A DNA stretch of 64,000 bases from an uncultured Candidatus Binatia bacterium. Lineage in GTDB: Bacteria; Desulfobacterota; Binatia; UBA9968; JAJDTQ01. Below, piece by piece: positions 63,602-64,000 of the stretch. A model generated the notes under the pieces. The model saw nothing but the letters and a program-made list of their open reading frames with translations, was not told the origin of the DNA and ran no database searches. The first letter of the stretch is position 1. The number at the start of each line of letters is the position of its first letter. The translations under genes and the position numbers were made by a program. The DNA is taken from contig OY282432.1 in assembly GCA_958295985.1 (NCBI GenBank), positions 4,027,554 through 4,091,553 of the forward strand, read 5' to 3'.

Positions 63602-64000
63602 TCAGTCGCTGATGTCCTGCAGAAACCAGCTCAGCGGCAGCTCGTGGCCCAGGCCCCGAGCCCGCGCGCCCTCGTAGACCTTGCAGGCCGATGCCGCAAA
63701 CTGGATGGGTATTCCCTGGGTCACGAAGCAGGTGATCTCCTCCGGCTTCGCCCTTCCCTGATAGTTTCCGAGAACGACGTCGGACAGGAAGACCCGCTTC
63801 TCCTTGCCCAATAGCCACTCCTCCCTTCGCAGCCAATCCGTGTCGATGGGCTCATAGCCCACCGCCGGGCGGCGCTCCGGGTCGGCCACGTGATAGTCCG
63901 TCCTGGGCGTCCGGGAATAGACGTAGCGATGGCACCGGCGAAATACCTCGTCATCGATCTCGTTGGGCAACACCGACAGCACGTGCATGCCCGGCTCCAG
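63602..64000 (-). CDS. Ornithine cyclodeaminase/mu-crystallin family protein, C-terminal part
   Basis: The gene continues beyond the window; about 133 C-terminal residues are visible. The stretch LEPGMHVLSVLPNEIDDEVF resembles the NAD-binding domain of this family, and NYQGRAKPEEITCFVTQGIPIQ with ACKVYEGARARGLG matches the C-terminal dimerisation region. Members reduce imines or deaminate amino acids. It lies nine bases before dppB on the same strand, so it probably shares that operon. Specific activity cannot be told from the fragment. Confidence 0.65.
   Translation of the reverse strand: MEPGMHVLSVLPNEIDDEVFRRCHRYVYSRTPRTDYHVADPERRPAVGYEPIDTDWLRREEWLLGKEKRVFLSDVVLGNYQGRAKPEEITCFVTQGIPIQFAASACKVYEGARARGLGHELPLSWFLQDISD

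Overview
The window is GC-rich DNA with densely packed, mostly co-directional operons. It looks like a chromosome segment from an uncultured environmental bacterium. Lysine or arginine biosynthesis on a LysW carrier, many metal-dependent amidohydrolases, TRAP and ABC uptake systems, a UbiD decarboxylase, a molybdenum hydroxylase and a luciferase-like oxidoreductase suggest a metabolically versatile heterotroph outside the well-studied Proteobacteria (Tectomicrobia- or Rokubacteria-like lineages come to mind). No rRNA gene or other marker lets me fix the taxon.

Layout. 0-3.3 kb: a restriction endonuclease/methyltransferase pair and a DUF4143 ATPase. 3.4-8.3 kb (+): amidohydrolase, a cytoplasmic GH84-type beta-N-acetylglucosaminidase, and a SenA-like plus SenB-like pair pointing to selenoneine biosynthesis. 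8.3-14.6 kb (-): lysW-lysX-lysY-class II glutamine amidotransferase-lysZ-lysJ, preceded by a class III aminotransferase. 14.7-19.2 kb: amidohydrolase, aldehyde dehydrogenase, RNase HI, YchF-type GTPase. 19.2-28.5 kb: a vapBC remnant, a TRAP transporter, an AmpG-like permease and a complete Liv-type ABC transporter. 28.6-31.3 kb (-): a tightly overlapping four-gene operon (DUF6978, DUF1828/1829, HEPN, MNT) next to tRNA-Ser(UGA). 31.3-41.4 kb: CYTH protein, LLM oxidoreductase, TcuA/TcuB, asparaginase, extracellular nuclease, a degenerate cytidylate-kinase-like/BON protein and UbiD. 41.6-58.1 kb (+): a defence locus. 58.2-64 kb: molybdenum hydroxylase, a Cys-rich DUF6062 protein, Dpp-type ABC permeases and an ornithine-cyclodeaminase-like gene cut by the window end.

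The defence locus has a SNF2/DUF3883 helicase, a DUF1156 DNA methyltransferase and a DUF499 ATPase as frame. Between the methyltransferase and DUF499 lie three ATPase-plus-partner modules: ATPase with TOPRIM/DUF4276-like, ATPase with PIN, and ATPase with DUF4276. An IS3-family element with clear inverted repeats and a 3-bp target duplication splits the methyltransferase; joining its flanks restores the frame exactly. The last DUF4276 gene is also frameshifted, so the locus appears to be decaying.

The most novel-looking item is the GH84 glycosidase abutting senA-senB. The known selenoneine route goes through a seleno-N-acetylglucosamine, so a cytoplasmic GlcNAc-directed glycosidase in the same operon may be an undescribed accessory step. 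The second is the DUF6978/DUF1828/HEPN/MNT operon. The third is the glutamine amidotransferase inside the LysW operon. Domain names come from sequence motifs and memory of families; no database search was run.
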